A stretch of 64,000 nucleotides of DNA, taken from positions 552,357 through 616,356 of the forward strand of contig PGZF01000002.1 of NCBI GenBank assembly GCA_002840125.1, in the 5' to 3' direction. Source of the DNA: Gammaproteobacteria bacterium HGW-Gammaproteobacteria-15 (GTDB taxonomy: Bacteria; Pseudomonadota; Gammaproteobacteria; Enterobacterales; Alteromonadaceae). The position numbers and the translations under genes were made by a program. Below, piece after piece: positions 7,951 through 17,262 of the stretch (positions are counted from its first letter, which is position 1; each line of letters begins with the position of its first letter). Under the pieces are notes generated by a model, which was not told the DNA's origin, did no database searches, and was given only the letters and a program-made list of their open reading frames with translations.

Positions 7951-8304
7951 TCAGGGCTTTTTAATCCAGTTACCGTCAAGCAAAATATAATGGCCGGCGC
8001 TGGTACGCTCGAGGGCTTTTTTGCCCGCCATTGCTTCTACGTCTGCTACCGCTATGTTGTTTTGTTGTGCCAGTTTGGCGTATTCAGCACGGCGGGCGTC
8101 GTTAATCAATTTTACAATATTGGCCGCATCGCCGCTGTTGTTGACAACGCCTAAATAGCCGTTAGCCTGCTCGCCAACCAAGCCTTGTGTTTTGGCCTGG
8201 CCCAGTGCCGACATCGCTTGCTGTAAATTCATTGCCAGTACCGGCAGGCTAATGGCAAACAGCGCAGGTAACAGTAGCAGTTTTAATTTATTAAACCGTT
8301 TCAT
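7951..8304 (-). CDS. ydbL: YdbL family protein (DUF1318)
   Basis: The 117-residue product has a signal peptide ending about residue 24 (SLPVLA) and a small mature domain, with GLVGEQANGYLGVV and a C-terminal YILLDGNWIKK. That is the DUF1318/YdbL layout. Two adjacent ATG codons (8307 and 8304) follow AAGGAG; the second gives the better six-base spacing. The longer in-frame extension would run back into ynbE and is unlikely. It is the last gene of the ydbH-ynbE-ydbL operon. In E. coli YdbL is a periplasmic helper of the YdbH-YnbE lipid bridge. Confidence 0.88.
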   Translation of the reverse strand: MKRFNKLKLLLLPALFAISLPVLAMNLQQAMSALGQAKTQGLVGEQANGYLGVVNNSGDAANIVKLINDARRAEYAKLAQQNNIAVADVEAMAGKKALERTSAGHYILLDGNWIKKP

Positions 8305-8314
8305 CATGTGCTCC

Positions 8315-8503
8315 TTAGAATAAACCACTGTCATCGCTGAATAATTCATCCAGCTGTTTATCGACTTTAATATAGATCTCGTGCTGAATTTTCACATTCA
8401 GGTTGATGTTAATCGGTTCGGCTGGCAATGCCACCTGCACTTTGGGGGTGCAGGCGGCCAGTAACAGTGCCAGCACGACTGCTCCACTAAGTTGTTGTAT
8501 CAT
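8315..8503 (-). CDS. ynbE: YnbE outer-membrane lipoprotein
   Basis: The 62-residue product has a lipoprotein signal with lipobox LAAC, Cys18 being the lipidated residue. A short beta-rich mature part follows, with PININLNVKIQHEIYIKVDK. In E. coli, YnbE subunits stack on the C-terminal end of YdbH to complete a bridge carrying phospholipids between the membranes. The ATG overlaps the ydbH stop codon as ATGA. Its own stop codon overlaps the ribosome binding site of ydbL. Such tight spacing argues for fixed expression ratios of the three parts. Confidence 0.9.
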   Translation of the reverse strand: MIQQLSGAVVLALLLAACTPKVQVALPAEPININLNVKIQHEIYIKVDKQLDELFSDDSGLF

Positions 8504-11103
8504 GGTTGTACTCCGTTAGCGCGTTTTGCGCCTGACTGTTGTAAACGTTGTTGCACCCGTTGCTTTATTTTATCGCTGATTTTGCTGCTAAGCTGCAGGC
8601 TGGTGATCAGCGCCGGTATATCTTCTTCCAGATTGATATTCAGATTTATGGCCCGGCCAGCTTCAAGCGCCGGGTTTTGTCCTCTCAATGTTAGCCCCAG
8701 CAACAATTTACCACTGGTATCATAGCTGACATTGCTCGACAGCACCGAATAATGAAAATCATCCAGTGCTTCCAGCACCACTTTCATGCCCTGGTTGGTT
8801 GCTGCCATAGATTGCGCTGTAGGCGGGCGATACTGCAACTTGCCGCCCGGGCTTTCTGCGGCAATGCTACCATCTTTTACACTGGCACCGTTACGGCCCA
8901 GCAGCAGCGGAATAGTGCCCGAGATACGGCCATTGCCGGTAAGATCGGTAGTGGGGTGTTGTTGCAGCAACTGGGTTAAATCAATTTGTTTTAACTGTAG
9001 TAATAACTGCTGCTCTGCCAGGGTTAAATCCAGTAGTACCGGCTGCACCTGTACCTGCCCGCCCATAGCCAGCAGTTGCAACTGTTGTATATCCAGTTTA
9101 CCGGCAGTAATGGCATCGGTATTAGCGGTATATTGCGCATTGAGTTTTAGCGGCCCGACTACCACGCCGTGCTCAATTTCTGCCACGGTGGCGTCCTTTG
9201 TACCCAGTTGCACTGTATCGGCCTGATAGTTTAGCTGCAGCGCTGTGGTTAACTCTTTAAACAGGCTGCGATCATAAATACCACTGACACCCGACAAATT
9301 AACGTTAGCACTGGCACTGAGCGCCGGTAGCAGGGTTAATTCGCCTGTGCCAGCAATGCGGCCGCGGTTAAACTCAAGTAAATCAGGCCAGTCGGTTAAG
9401 GTTGCCGCCAGCGGGTTACCGGCCAGCAAAAACATATCATCCAGTTGCCAGCTTAGCTCCAGCTGATCCTGCTGATAGCGCAGCTGATGTTTCAGCCCCA
9501 GGCTGGCAGCATTGCCAATATGGCCGTCCAGCGTTAAGGCGTTAAGATCGCCCCTGAGTTTGCTTTGCCACTGCCAGCTTTGGCTTTTTAGCTGTGAATG
9601 TGCAAGCTCGGCCACACTAAGGTTGATATCTGCGTGCAGCTTAACCTGGCTGAAGCGGTCATCACCATTAAACTGACCAGGGCTAAGGCTGAGTTTAATA
9701 TTGCGGCCCTTAATATCCGGTGTGCTCAGGGTGGCGATATTGGCGGTTAACTGCTGGATATCCAGCTGCCAGTTGTCGGCCAGCCAGTAGGCATTAAAGT
9801 CGCTGTTAAGTGTTATTTCGCCTAGTTTAGTGTCTGGCGCCGGGTTAAACAGTTGTTGCTTCAGGCTTAGCTTTGCCTGTTGCAGTTGCGCGCTGATAGG
9901 CGGCGTAAGGTTAAGCATAACATTGCTGGTCAAGCCCAGTGCTGTTTTACCTTCGCTGTTAAGTGCAACATAGAGTGGCAGAGCGTTAAGTTGCGGTTGG
10001 TTTTTGCCATCGGCATTAACTGTTATATGCAGCGCATCGGCATTAAGGCCCAACTGCAGCAAATCACCGGATAATTGCGGCTTTAATAAGGTTAGCTGGC
10101 TATTTAACTGATATTGGGTTAGCTCGCCTTGCTCAAGGCCCAGTTTGGCAACAACAGTGCCTTGCAACTGGCCTATGCCCGGCAGACTAAGCGGTGTGGG
10201 CAGGTTAGCACTTAGTTGCCAGCTGCCGCTGGCTTGCTGGCTAAGGCTGGCCAGGCTAAGGTGTTCCGGCAGTGCCAGTTGCCAGTTACTTTGCACTGTT
10301 ACCGGTGCGGTAAACTGGGCTAAAGCATCTGCTGGCAGCTCAATTTGCCACAGCTTAAATTGCTGCAATAACCAGGGCGAGGGCGGGGCAATATCCAGTT
10401 TAAATTCGCCGCTGGCGTTAATACCACTCTGGGCCGAGAGCTGCTGGCTGAGCTCAAGCCAGGCGCTGTCATCCAGCGTGAGTTGCGCATTAAGCAGTGG
10501 CAGGTTGTGTATGGTCTGGTAATCGCCACTCAGCTTTAACCGCGCTATATCACTGCTGGTAGCATCGGCATTGTCTGTGTCGGTATTGGCAGCATCGGCA
10601 ATAGTAAGCTGGTACTGCAGTTTTTGCTGCACAATGCTCATTTCCGCCTGCAGCTGATAACTGCAGCGGCTCTGGCCACAGGGCAGGTGAATACCAAGCT
10701 GTTGCAGCGAAACGGTGCCGGGCAATATGGCTGGCAATTGCCAGTTTTCAGGCAGGCTAAAAGAAGGCGGTGCTGTCTCTTCAGTACTGGTATCAGATTG
10801 TGGCCAGCTGGTAAGGGTAATATTGCCGCTGCCCAGTTGCACATGATTAAGTGCCAGATTAAACCAGGCTGGAAACTGCCAGCTAACCGCCACGTCATTC
10901 AGCTGCACGTGAGCATTGGCTGTGGCAATGTTGAAGCTGACATGGCGTAATTGCAGCTGGCGCAGCGACAGGGCTTTAACGTCGTAATGCAGGTTTTGCA
11001 CGGGCAGAGCAGCCAGCGTTTTTTGCAGGTACCAGTAACCCGTAGCCAGTAACAGCAGCATGAGCACTAAGCCTGTAAGCAGCGTTTTATGCCACCAGCG
11101 CAT
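8500..11103 (-). CDS. ydbH: YdbH, AsmA-like intermembrane phospholipid transport protein
   Basis: The 867-residue protein has a single N-terminal membrane anchor (about residues 8-25) and a long body of repeated beta strands with a final DUF2125-free C-terminal region, as in YdbH. Together with TamB and YhdP, this AsmA-like family forms grooves through which phospholipids pass to the outer membrane. The protein is rich in leucine and glutamine, common in this genome's repetitive envelope proteins. Its length is near the E. coli homologue (about 880). It leads the ydbH-ynbE-ydbL operon. The gap upstream (11104-11220) is about 120 bases and ends at the terminator of the peptidase gene. Confidence 0.88.
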   Translation of the reverse strand: MRWWHKTLLTGLVLMLLLLATGYWYLQKTLAALPVQNLHYDVKALSLRQLQLRHVSFNIATANAHVQLNDVAVSWQFPAWFNLALNHVQLGSGNITLTSWPQSDTSTEETAPPSFSLPENWQLPAILPGTVSLQQLGIHLPCGQSRCSYQLQAEMSIVQQKLQYQLTIADAANTDTDNADATSSDIARLKLSGDYQTIHNLPLLNAQLTLDDSAWLELSQQLSAQSGINASGEFKLDIAPPSPWLLQQFKLWQIELPADALAQFTAPVTVQSNWQLALPEHLSLASLSQQASGSWQLSANLPTPLSLPGIGQLQGTVVAKLGLEQGELTQYQLNSQLTLLKPQLSGDLLQLGLNADALHITVNADGKNQPQLNALPLYVALNSEGKTALGLTSNVMLNLTPPISAQLQQAKLSLKQQLFNPAPDTKLGEITLNSDFNAYWLADNWQLDIQQLTANIATLSTPDIKGRNIKLSLSPGQFNGDDRFSQVKLHADINLSVAELAHSQLKSQSWQWQSKLRGDLNALTLDGHIGNAASLGLKHQLRYQQDQLELSWQLDDMFLLAGNPLAATLTDWPDLLEFNRGRIAGTGELTLLPALSASANVNLSGVSGIYDRSLFKELTTALQLNYQADTVQLGTKDATVAEIEHGVVVGPLKLNAQYTANTDAITAGKLDIQQLQLLAMGGQVQVQPVLLDLTLAEQQLLLQLKQIDLTQLLQQHPTTDLTGNGRISGTIPLLLGRNGASVKDGSIAAESPGGKLQYRPPTAQSMAATNQGMKVVLEALDDFHYSVLSSNVSYDTSGKLLLGLTLRGQNPALEAGRAINLNINLEEDIPALITSLQLSSKISDKIKQRVQQRLQQSGAKRANGVQP

Positions 11104-11220
11104 GGGGATTATCCTTTAGTCAATTGAGCCGACAGTAAGCTGAACTTACTGAATAGATTATGAATATATCAGTTGGGCCGGGTTATCTCTATGCCGCAGT
11201 GGGATAAAAATAGCGGCAAT

Positions 11221-11244
11221 AAAAAAGGGCAGCCTGAGCTGCCC
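11221..11244 (-). terminator. Rho-independent terminator of the M28 peptidase gene
   Basis: GGGCAGC at 11227-11233 and GCTGCCC at 11238-11244 pair perfectly around CTGA. Read on the reverse strand, the hairpin is followed by a run of six T. It lies 19 bases past the peptidase stop codon. Confidence 0.85.
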
Positions 11245-11262
11245 TGGTATCAGCAGGTATTT

Positions 11263-12975
11263 TTACTTGCGGGCCTCGGCTGAGGCATCGCGTATTGCCT
11301 TAAATTCGTTGCCCTGATTCCAGTTTGGCCATTGGCGGCTGTTAGCCAGCTCGTTGCCAACCTGATAAAACAGGAATAAGTCTTGCTGCGCACCGCGTAA
11401 ATCCCAGTCGTCGTTCCACTCGTCGTTTACCTTGTGGTAACAGCAGGTATTGTATTCAGCGCGCTGGGCTTTGCCCCATTCTTCACCTTTTTCAAAGTGG
11501 TCGTTACCGCCTTTTGCGTAAAGGATTGGCACGCCTTTTTTCGACAGATTAAAGTGATCTGAGCGATACGCGATACCGGCTTCCGGGTTATGTTCGCGCA
11601 CCGCATAACGGCCTTGTTGTTCGGTGTACTTGATCAGGATATCTTCAGCATTGTTATTACCCAGGCCAACAATCACCATATCTTTCATCGGGCCATAAAC
11701 GTTCATTACGTCCATATTAATGCCTACTACGGTTTTCTCCAGCGGGAATACCGGGTTAGCTGCATACCAGGCTGAACCTAATAAACCGCGCTCTTCTGCG
11801 GTTACCGCAACAAACACTACCGAGCGTTCTGGTTTTGCCTGTTGGGTAAAGTATTCGGCCAACGCCAGTAAGCCGCCGGTGCCGGATGCATTATCCTGAG
11901 CGCCGTTAAATACTTTGTTTTTCGGGTTAGAGAAGTCCATGCCCAGGTGATCCCAATGCGCCATATACAGCACATATTCGTCCGGGTATTTGCTGCCTTC
12001 GATATAACCCACTACATTGCTGGAAACCAGTTCACGCAGGTTGTTTTGTACACTGACCGAAGCAGTAGCATTAAGCGCAACCGGCGCAAAATCTTTTTGC
12101 AGAGCTTGTTTATGCATGCTGGCCAGATCGGTGCCGATATTAGCAAACAGCTTTTCGGCGGCTTCAGTGGTTACCCAGCCTTCTACTTTGGCGCGATCCA
12201 TATTTTTGTTTTCGTTGATTAAATCAAATTTAATCGGCGAACCATGGGCAACCACGCCCCAACCATAACTGGCCGCTGCGGTTTCATGAATAATCAGTGC
12301 CATAGCGGCGCCCTGGCGGGCAGCTTCTTCAAATTTGTAGGTCCAGCGGCCGTAGTAGGTCATGGCATTGCCGTTAAATAATGCCGGGTCCTGGGTAGCA
12401 AAGCCCGGATCGTTAACAAACATCACCACGGTTTTGCCTGTTACGTCTAAACCTTCGTAGTCGTTCCAGCCGTATTCCGGCGCCACTATGCCGTAGCCGA
12501 CAAACACCATTTCGCTGTCGGTTACCTCAACCTGTTCGGTTACCTGGGTGGTCCAGGCTGTCATATCGTCGCGGTAGTTAAACTGCGCCGGTAACTTATC
12601 GCCTTTTAATGTCATGGCGGATACCTGAACCGGGTCAATTTGTACCAGTGATACCGGCTGTTTATAGCTATCGCCATCAATAGGTTTTAAGCCAATGCGG
12701 CGAAAGTTATCTTCTAAAAAGGCAACGGTTAATTCTTCGCCTTTTGTCGCCGGCGCGCGGCCCTGAAATTCATCCGCTGACAGGGTTTTAATATATTCGC
12801 CTAAGCGCGGGTTGACTTCGCTAAACTGTAATTCAGAGCTTTTTTCTGCAGTCTGGCTTGTTGTTGGGCTGACATCTGCTGTTTTTTCGCTGGCTGGTTG
12901 CTCTGAGCAGGCGGTTAATACCGCCAGGGCTGTCAGCGCAGTAGCAAGTGCGCTAAAGCGGGAAAGGGTAATCAT
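11263..12975 (-). CDS. M28 family aminopeptidase lipoprotein with PA domain
   Basis: The 570-residue protein has a lipoprotein signal with lipobox LTAC (Cys23) and a linker rich in Ser, Thr and Glu. A protease-associated domain is inserted at about 130-270, and a di-zinc peptidase domain follows. Ligand motifs are visible in order: HWDHLGMD, NGAQDNASGTGG, TAEERGLLGS, NMDVMNVYG and RSDHFNLSKKG. These are the M28 His, Asp, Glu-Glu, Asp and His positions, so the enzyme should be active. It would release N-terminal residues from peptides in the periplasm or at the outer membrane. It is transcribed alone with its own terminator. GGAGCCACT lies upstream of the ATG. Confidence 0.92.
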   Translation of the reverse strand: MITLSRFSALATALTALAVLTACSEQPASEKTADVSPTTSQTAEKSSELQFSEVNPRLGEYIKTLSADEFQGRAPATKGEELTVAFLEDNFRRIGLKPIDGDSYKQPVSLVQIDPVQVSAMTLKGDKLPAQFNYRDDMTAWTTQVTEQVEVTDSEMVFVGYGIVAPEYGWNDYEGLDVTGKTVVMFVNDPGFATQDPALFNGNAMTYYGRWTYKFEEAARQGAAMALIIHETAAASYGWGVVAHGSPIKFDLINENKNMDRAKVEGWVTTEAAEKLFANIGTDLASMHKQALQKDFAPVALNATASVSVQNNLRELVSSNVVGYIEGSKYPDEYVLYMAHWDHLGMDFSNPKNKVFNGAQDNASGTGGLLALAEYFTQQAKPERSVVFVAVTAEERGLLGSAWYAANPVFPLEKTVVGINMDVMNVYGPMKDMVIVGLGNNNAEDILIKYTEQQGRYAVREHNPEAGIAYRSDHFNLSKKGVPILYAKGGNDHFEKGEEWGKAQRAEYNTCCYHKVNDEWNDDWDLRGAQQDLFLFYQVGNELANSRQWPNWNQGNEFKAIRDASAEARK

Positions 12976-13075
12976 AGTGGCTCCGTGGTTTTTTTATTGT
13001 TGTTTGCTTCTTTACCTGACGCGCTGTGGCGGCGCCAGTTGGGCAAAATCAGTTTATCTTAGCGTAACTGAAATC

Positions 13076-13099
13076 AGGCGACCAGTTTACCGGTCGCCT
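13076..13099 (-). terminator. hairpin downstream of the secreted-protein gene
   Basis: AGGCGACC at 13076-13083 and GGTCGCCT at 13092-13099 pair over eight bases with an eight-base loop. It starts 12 bases past the stop codon of the reverse-strand gene at 13111. Only a short GATTT follows, so the terminator may be weak. Confidence 0.6.
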
Positions 13100-13110
13100 G
13101 TGCCTGGGTA

Positions 13111-13713
13111 TTAGTCTTTATAGCCCCATGGCGTTTGCGGCAGGGCGACCGGTTTGGTTAAATCAAAATCTACCCGGAACTCTCGGCCTTCGCGGATCAG
13201 GCGGTAGCTAAAGGTTTGCGGATAAATATACATTTGCCAGATATTGGTATTTGACTGCGGGTTACCTAAACGCGAGAACAGCTCTTTTGAATATTGATCG
13301 GCCGGAAAGCTTTGCACATTAGCCCAGCCCGCATCTGCAGTGTGGCCGCCGTACATGGTAGAAACATCATGGCTGCCGTCTTTTTTGCGATGATCGTGCT
13401 TTAAACTCAGGCCTGAGCCGGTTTTGGTAATAATCCAGGTGCGGGAGTGATCATCACCCACATGAAACGGAATTTGCAATTGAGTGTCTGTACAATTACG
13501 CACATGCATTACTAAGCGGCCTTCAAAGCCACCACTTTGTGGGGTATCAATGCTGACTTTGCCTTCATAGGCTTTACCACAGTGGGCGCGCAGGTTGTCG
13601 AAGTAAGCATCGTGGCTGGTTATAGATACCAGTGGCGCCGGCTGAACGATGTTAGCCGAAATAGCGGCTGAAAATGTCAGGGCAATAGTGGTTGTAATCA
13701 GAGTCTTGTACAT
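13111..13713 (-). CDS. secreted protein of unknown function
   Basis: I start this at the ATG at 13713, because AAGGAG lies seven bases ahead and a typical signal peptide follows at once (residues 1-20, ending AISA); the frame stays open upstream but has no binding site. The mature protein, about 180 residues, has two cysteines (in RAHCGKAY and VRNCTD) that could form a disulfide. It also has HDHRKKDGSHD and TPWGYKD stretches. I do not recognise the family. It should be periplasmic or secreted. It stands alone between the peptidase and DUF3081 genes, with a hairpin downstream. Confidence 0.75.
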   Translation of the reverse strand: MYKTLITTTIALTFSAAISANIVQPAPLVSITSHDAYFDNLRAHCGKAYEGKVSIDTPQSGGFEGRLVMHVRNCTDTQLQIPFHVGDDHSRTWIITKTGSGLSLKHDHRKKDGSHDVSTMYGGHTADAGWANVQSFPADQYSKELFSRLGNPQSNTNIWQMYIYPQTFSYRLIREGREFRVDFDLTKPVALPQTPWGYKD

Positions 13714-13811
13714 ATATTTCTCCTTATAAGACGGCCGGACTATAACCTTTGTGCGTATTGGCTGCAAACCGGTGTTACTCTTTAGCCAACACAGACAGGA
13801 GCAAACTACAG

Positions 13812-14081
13812 ATGCAAAATGAACTGGATGCTAAATTTTTATTCAGCGTGTTTAGTAAAATAGAAAAGCACGGCAAGGCAATAAACAATGAGCTTGGTGC
13901 CGGCTTTGAGCTGGACGGCGTGACGGTAAATTCCGGCTTTGATGGTTACGAGGTGTATTTTAGCAATGGTAAGGTGCAGTTAACGCTGGGGTTTCATAAC
14001 AAATGGCACAGTGATGCGAAATCAGAAACCGATATGGACGAATTTATGGCACAGCTGCGTAACATTAACCGGCTGCATTAA
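13812..14081 (+). CDS. DUF3081 family protein
   Basis: The 89-residue product starts at the ATG at 13812, with CAGGAG eleven bases upstream; the longer frame from 13749 would overlap the divergent gene's leader. MQNELDAKFLFSVFSKI at the N-terminus and FDGYEVYF-LTLGFHNKW in the middle match DUF3081, a small cytoplasmic family of Alteromonadales and Vibrionales with no known role. It has no signal peptide or cysteines. It is monocistronic and ends 190 bases before the lysine riboswitch. Confidence 0.85.
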   Translation: MQNELDAKFLFSVFSKIEKHGKAINNELGAGFELDGVTVNSGFDGYEVYFSNGKVQLTLGFHNKWHSDAKSETDMDEFMAQLRNINRLH

Positions 14082-14269
14082 TTTATTTCACTGCTTTATT
14101 TCACTTCGGCTAAGGATTTGTTCAGTTTAAACCGCTACCATAGTGCGCAATTATAAGCGCTGGCAGACGCGACAGCGGGTGGTAACTGAGCAACTGTTTT
14201 TTAGACGGCTAAAAGGCTATTGCCTGAGCGATAAAAACAAGGTAAGGTGTCGCCCGTCAATCATATCTG

Positions 14270-14441
14270 ATAGACCAGAAGAGGCGCGTTAGCCAGGTAG
14301 TTCAGGACAGATGTCTATACATCGTAGCCTGAACAAGGGGGACTAACGCCGAGAAAAGCGCAGTTATAGAGCTGCACTTTTCGGTCGTTAAGGCTGAATC
14401 CTTGCGACTGTCACCTGAATTTCGGTGGAGAGCTTCTGGCC
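14270..14441 (+). promoter_or_regulatory. lysine riboswitch (L box) controlling lysC
   Basis: Nearly all conserved L-box parts can be read in order: CCAGAAGAGGCGCG at 14276, then the GTA-containing arm, AAGGGGGACTAACGCCGAG around 14335, AAGGCTGAATCC near 14391, TGTCACC near 14410 and the closing TGGAGAGCTTCTGG. Outer stem P1 is formed by 14276-14282 with 14433-14439. The layout is close to that of the E. coli lysC riboswitch. Bound lysine should lower lysC expression. The control region between P1 and the lysC start (about 110 bases) includes a weak ACAGA/TCTGT hairpin followed by T-rich sequence, but I cannot tell termination from translation control. Confidence 0.95.
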
Positions 14442-14549
14442 TTTGTTAACTACAGTGTACAGAAATTACAGAAGCGCTCTGTGTCATTCTCGTTTTGCTG
14501 TTAGCAAATGCCATGCTCTGCTTATTATGTTTTATAAGGAGAGGCACCC

Positions 14550-15902
14550 TTGTCCAAACTTATTGTTGCAAAATTCGGCGGCACCAGTGTCGCAGACTTC
14601 GATGCTATGTCGCGTTGTGCTGACATTATTCTGGCTGAACCGGCTATCCGTTTAGTAGTGGTTAGCGCCAGTTCCGGCGTTACTAACCTTTTAGTGGATA
14701 TTACCAAACATACCGATATTGCCGAACGCTATGCCTGTTATCAGGGTATTGAGCGTATTACGCTGGCCGTATTAAACCGTTTGCAGCAACCCGATGCAGT
14801 AGCGGCTGATATTGAACAGCTGCTGTCGGCGCTAAAAGACCTGATAGAACAGGGTGGTGCGGTATACAGCGGCGCGCATAAAGATGAAATTCAATCTTTT
14901 GGCGAGCGCTTAAGCTCAGTGCTGTTTGCTCAGGTGTTGCGTGAGCGTGGTGTCGCAGGCTTATGCTTTGATGCCCGCCGCGTGCTGCGTACCGACAGCC
15001 GCTTTGGTAAAGGCGAGCCGCAAATTACGCAAATTAGCGAGTTGTGCGCCATACAATTACAGCCTTTGCTGGCAGATAACGTAGTGGTTACCCAGGGCTT
15101 TATTGGCGCTGATGATATCGGCCAGACTACCACGCTTGGCCGTGGTGGTTCAGATTACAGCGCAGCGTTATTGGGTGAAGCATTAAATGCTGCTGTGGTA
15201 CAAATATGGACCGACGTGGTCGGTATTTTTACGACCGATCCGCGCTTAACCGATCAGGCGCGCTGCATTAAAGAAATCAGCTTTGATGAAGCCGCCGAAA
15301 TGGCCACCTTTGGTGCCAAAGTCTTGCACCCGGCAACGTTAATACCGGCAATGCGGCGTAATATTGGCGTTTTTGTCGGCTCCAGCCGCGAGCCAGAGGC
15401 CGGTGGTACCTGGATTGCCAAACAGGTAAAAGAGCGCCCGCCGTATCGTGCGATTGCACTTAGAAAATCCCAAACGCTGATCACCGTAAAAAGCCCGGCT
15501 ATGTTGCACGCTGCCGGTTTTTTAACCCGGGTGTTTGATATTTTAAGCCGCCACCAGATTTCGGTTGATTTAGTGACCACCTCGGAAATCAGTGTCGCGC
15601 TAACGTTGGATGAAGGCGGTATGAGCAGTGCCTTTAGTGCGTCGGTAGAGCCGGCACTGGCAGAGCTGCGCAGTTTTTGTGAAGTGTCTGTAGAGCAGGG
15701 TTTAAGCCTGATAGCCGTGATTGGCAACCATCTGCACAGCAGCAAAGGCGTGACCGGCGATTTATTTAATACCCTGGAGCGCATTAATATGCGCCTGATC
15801 TGCCATGGCGCCTCAAAACATAACCTGTGCTTTTTAGTGCAGGATGCCGATGCCCCGGCAGTGGTAAAACAGCTGCACCAAAGTTTGTTTAGCGCAGCGT
15901 AA
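14550..15902 (+). CDS. lysC: lysine-sensitive aspartate kinase III
   Basis: This 450-residue enzyme phosphorylates aspartate, the first step to lysine, threonine and methionine. KFGGTSVADF at residues 8-17 is the kinase signature. LGRGGSDYSA near residue 196 is the substrate site, and the last 150 residues form the paired ACT domains that bind lysine. The length matches E. coli LysC (449), and it lacks a homoserine dehydrogenase fusion. It starts at TTG with AAGGAG eight bases upstream. A lysine riboswitch sits in the leader, so both synthesis and activity should respond to lysine. The window also carries dapA and dapE of the same pathway. Confidence 0.96.
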   Translation: MSKLIVAKFGGTSVADFDAMSRCADIILAEPAIRLVVVSASSGVTNLLVDITKHTDIAERYACYQGIERITLAVLNRLQQPDAVAADIEQLLSALKDLIEQGGAVYSGAHKDEIQSFGERLSSVLFAQVLRERGVAGLCFDARRVLRTDSRFGKGEPQITQISELCAIQLQPLLADNVVVTQGFIGADDIGQTTTLGRGGSDYSAALLGEALNAAVVQIWTDVVGIFTTDPRLTDQARCIKEISFDEAAEMATFGAKVLHPATLIPAMRRNIGVFVGSSREPEAGGTWIAKQVKERPPYRAIALRKSQTLITVKSPAMLHAAGFLTRVFDILSRHQISVDLVTTSEISVALTLDEGGMSSAFSASVEPALAELRSFCEVSVEQGLSLIAVIGNHLHSSKGVTGDLFNTLERINMRLICHGASKHNLCFLVQDADAPAVVKQLHQSLFSAA

Positions 15903-15907
15903 TGAGC

Positions 15908-15941
15908 ACTGCAGTAGCATCATTTAAGATACTACTGCAGT
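15908..15941. terminator. bidirectional terminator between lysC and the symporter
   Basis: ACTGCAGTAG at 15908-15917 and CTACTGCAGT at 15932-15941 pair perfectly. A forward T-rich tail follows. The loop contains the stop codon of the convergent symporter gene, so both genes end here. Confidence 0.75.
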
Positions 15942-17168
15942 ATTTTGTTGTGTCGGCTCAGCGGCAATTTGTACCAAACCTTCCGAGCGGCCAATCACCA
16001 GCGCTACCATGGTATCGCCTGTTACATTGGTGGCGGTGCGCATCATATCGATAATCCTGTCTACCGCGGCAATAAAAGCGATGCCTTCAATCGGTAAACC
16101 CACCACACTTAAGGTTACTGTTAGCATGACCATAGCAGTACCTGGTACCCCGGCAGTACCGACTGAGGCCAGTGTTGCTGTACCGGCAATCAGCAAATAA
16201 TCGACTGTTGTCAGGTCTATACCATACAGATGGGCAATAAAAATGGCGGCAATTGCCGGGTAAATACCGCCACAGCCGTCCATATTAATGGTGGCGCCCA
16301 GTGGCAGTACAAAGCTGGCATAATCTTTTGACACCCCTAAGTTTTCGGTGACCACTTTATGGCTTACCGGCAGGGTACCGTAACTGCTGGCGCTACTGTA
16401 GGCCACCAATTGTGCCGGTAAAATGGCTTTAAAGTAATCACGTAGGCGCATACCACCAAACAGCTTAACCAAGCCGCCATAGGTAAATACGATATGGATA
16501 ATACAGGCCAGATAAATGGCCAGAATAAATTTGCCCAGCGGTAACAAAGTGTCCAGGCCATAATTACCCACTACCCAGGCCATTAAACCAAATACACCAA
16601 GCGGGGTTAGCTCCAGTACCATACGGGTGATCTGATACATAATATCAGCACCGGACAGCAGCACTTTTTTCATCGGCGCGGCTTTTTCGCCAATTTTATT
16701 AATGGCGATACCCACTAAGGCAGCAAAGACGATAATTTGCAGAATATTACCGTTAACCATAGCGGCCAGCGGGTTGGTAGGGATAAGGTTGGTTAGTACA
16801 TCGGCTACCGGTGGAATGTCGCGCGGTTTTATCTCTGCAGCAGTTAATTGTACGGCATCGCCCCAGTTCACCAGCGAACCTACCGTTAAGCCAATTAAAC
16901 TGGCAATAAGCGCGGTCAGTAAAAACAAACCCACGGTTTTAAATGCCAGCCGCTGCATTTTGCCGTTGTCGGCCAGTGAAGTAATGCTGCTGATCAGGGC
17001 AAAAAATACCAGTGGCACCACCAGCATGCGAATGGCATTAATAAATAAGGTGCCTAAGGGTTTAAAGACGGTGGCTGTTTCGCCAAGCAGTACACCGGTA
17101 GTGACACCCAGTAACAGGGCTCCCAGCACTCTTTGCCAGAACGGAATTGCAAACCAGAAAGCCAACAT
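15924..17168 (-). CDS. dicarboxylate/amino acid:cation symporter (DAACS family)
   Basis: The 414-residue membrane protein has about eight long helices and two re-entrant loops. The family signatures are visible: SSASSYGTLPVS near residue 261 (first hairpin tip), NMDGCGGIYPA near 297 (usually NMDGT) and DRIIDMMRTATNVTGD near 367. Members such as GltP and DctA take up glutamate, aspartate, serine or C4-dicarboxylates with protons or sodium. The substrate cannot be fixed from sequence. The Cys in NMDGC in place of Thr is worth noting because that loop touches the bound cation. The gene is monocistronic, and queC lies upstream on the same strand behind its own terminator. Confidence 0.92.
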   Translation of the reverse strand: MLAFWFAIPFWQRVLGALLLGVTTGVLLGETATVFKPLGTLFINAIRMLVVPLVFFALISSITSLADNGKMQRLAFKTVGLFLLTALIASLIGLTVGSLVNWGDAVQLTAAEIKPRDIPPVADVLTNLIPTNPLAAMVNGNILQIIVFAALVGIAINKIGEKAAPMKKVLLSGADIMYQITRMVLELTPLGVFGLMAWVVGNYGLDTLLPLGKFILAIYLACIIHIVFTYGGLVKLFGGMRLRDYFKAILPAQLVAYSSASSYGTLPVSHKVVTENLGVSKDYASFVLPLGATINMDGCGGIYPAIAAIFIAHLYGIDLTTVDYLLIAGTATLASVGTAGVPGTAMVMLTVTLSVVGLPIEGIAFIAAVDRIIDMMRTATNVTGDTMVALVIGRSEGLVQIAAEPTQQNTAVVS

Positions 17169-17211
17169 AAAACAGCGCCCAAATTCAAATTTACGCCATT
17201 ATAGAGACAAC

Positions 17212-17235
17212 AAAAGCGGCAACAAGGCCGCTTTT
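17212..17235 (-). terminator. terminator of queC
   Basis: AAAAGCGGC at 17212-17220 pairs with GCCGCTTTT at 17227-17235 around AACAAG. On the reverse strand this lies 28 bases beyond the queC stop codon and ends in TTTT. Being symmetrical, it could act in both directions. Confidence 0.75.
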
Positions 17236-17262
17236 CTATATGTTATAACCAGTTGTGTGGTA

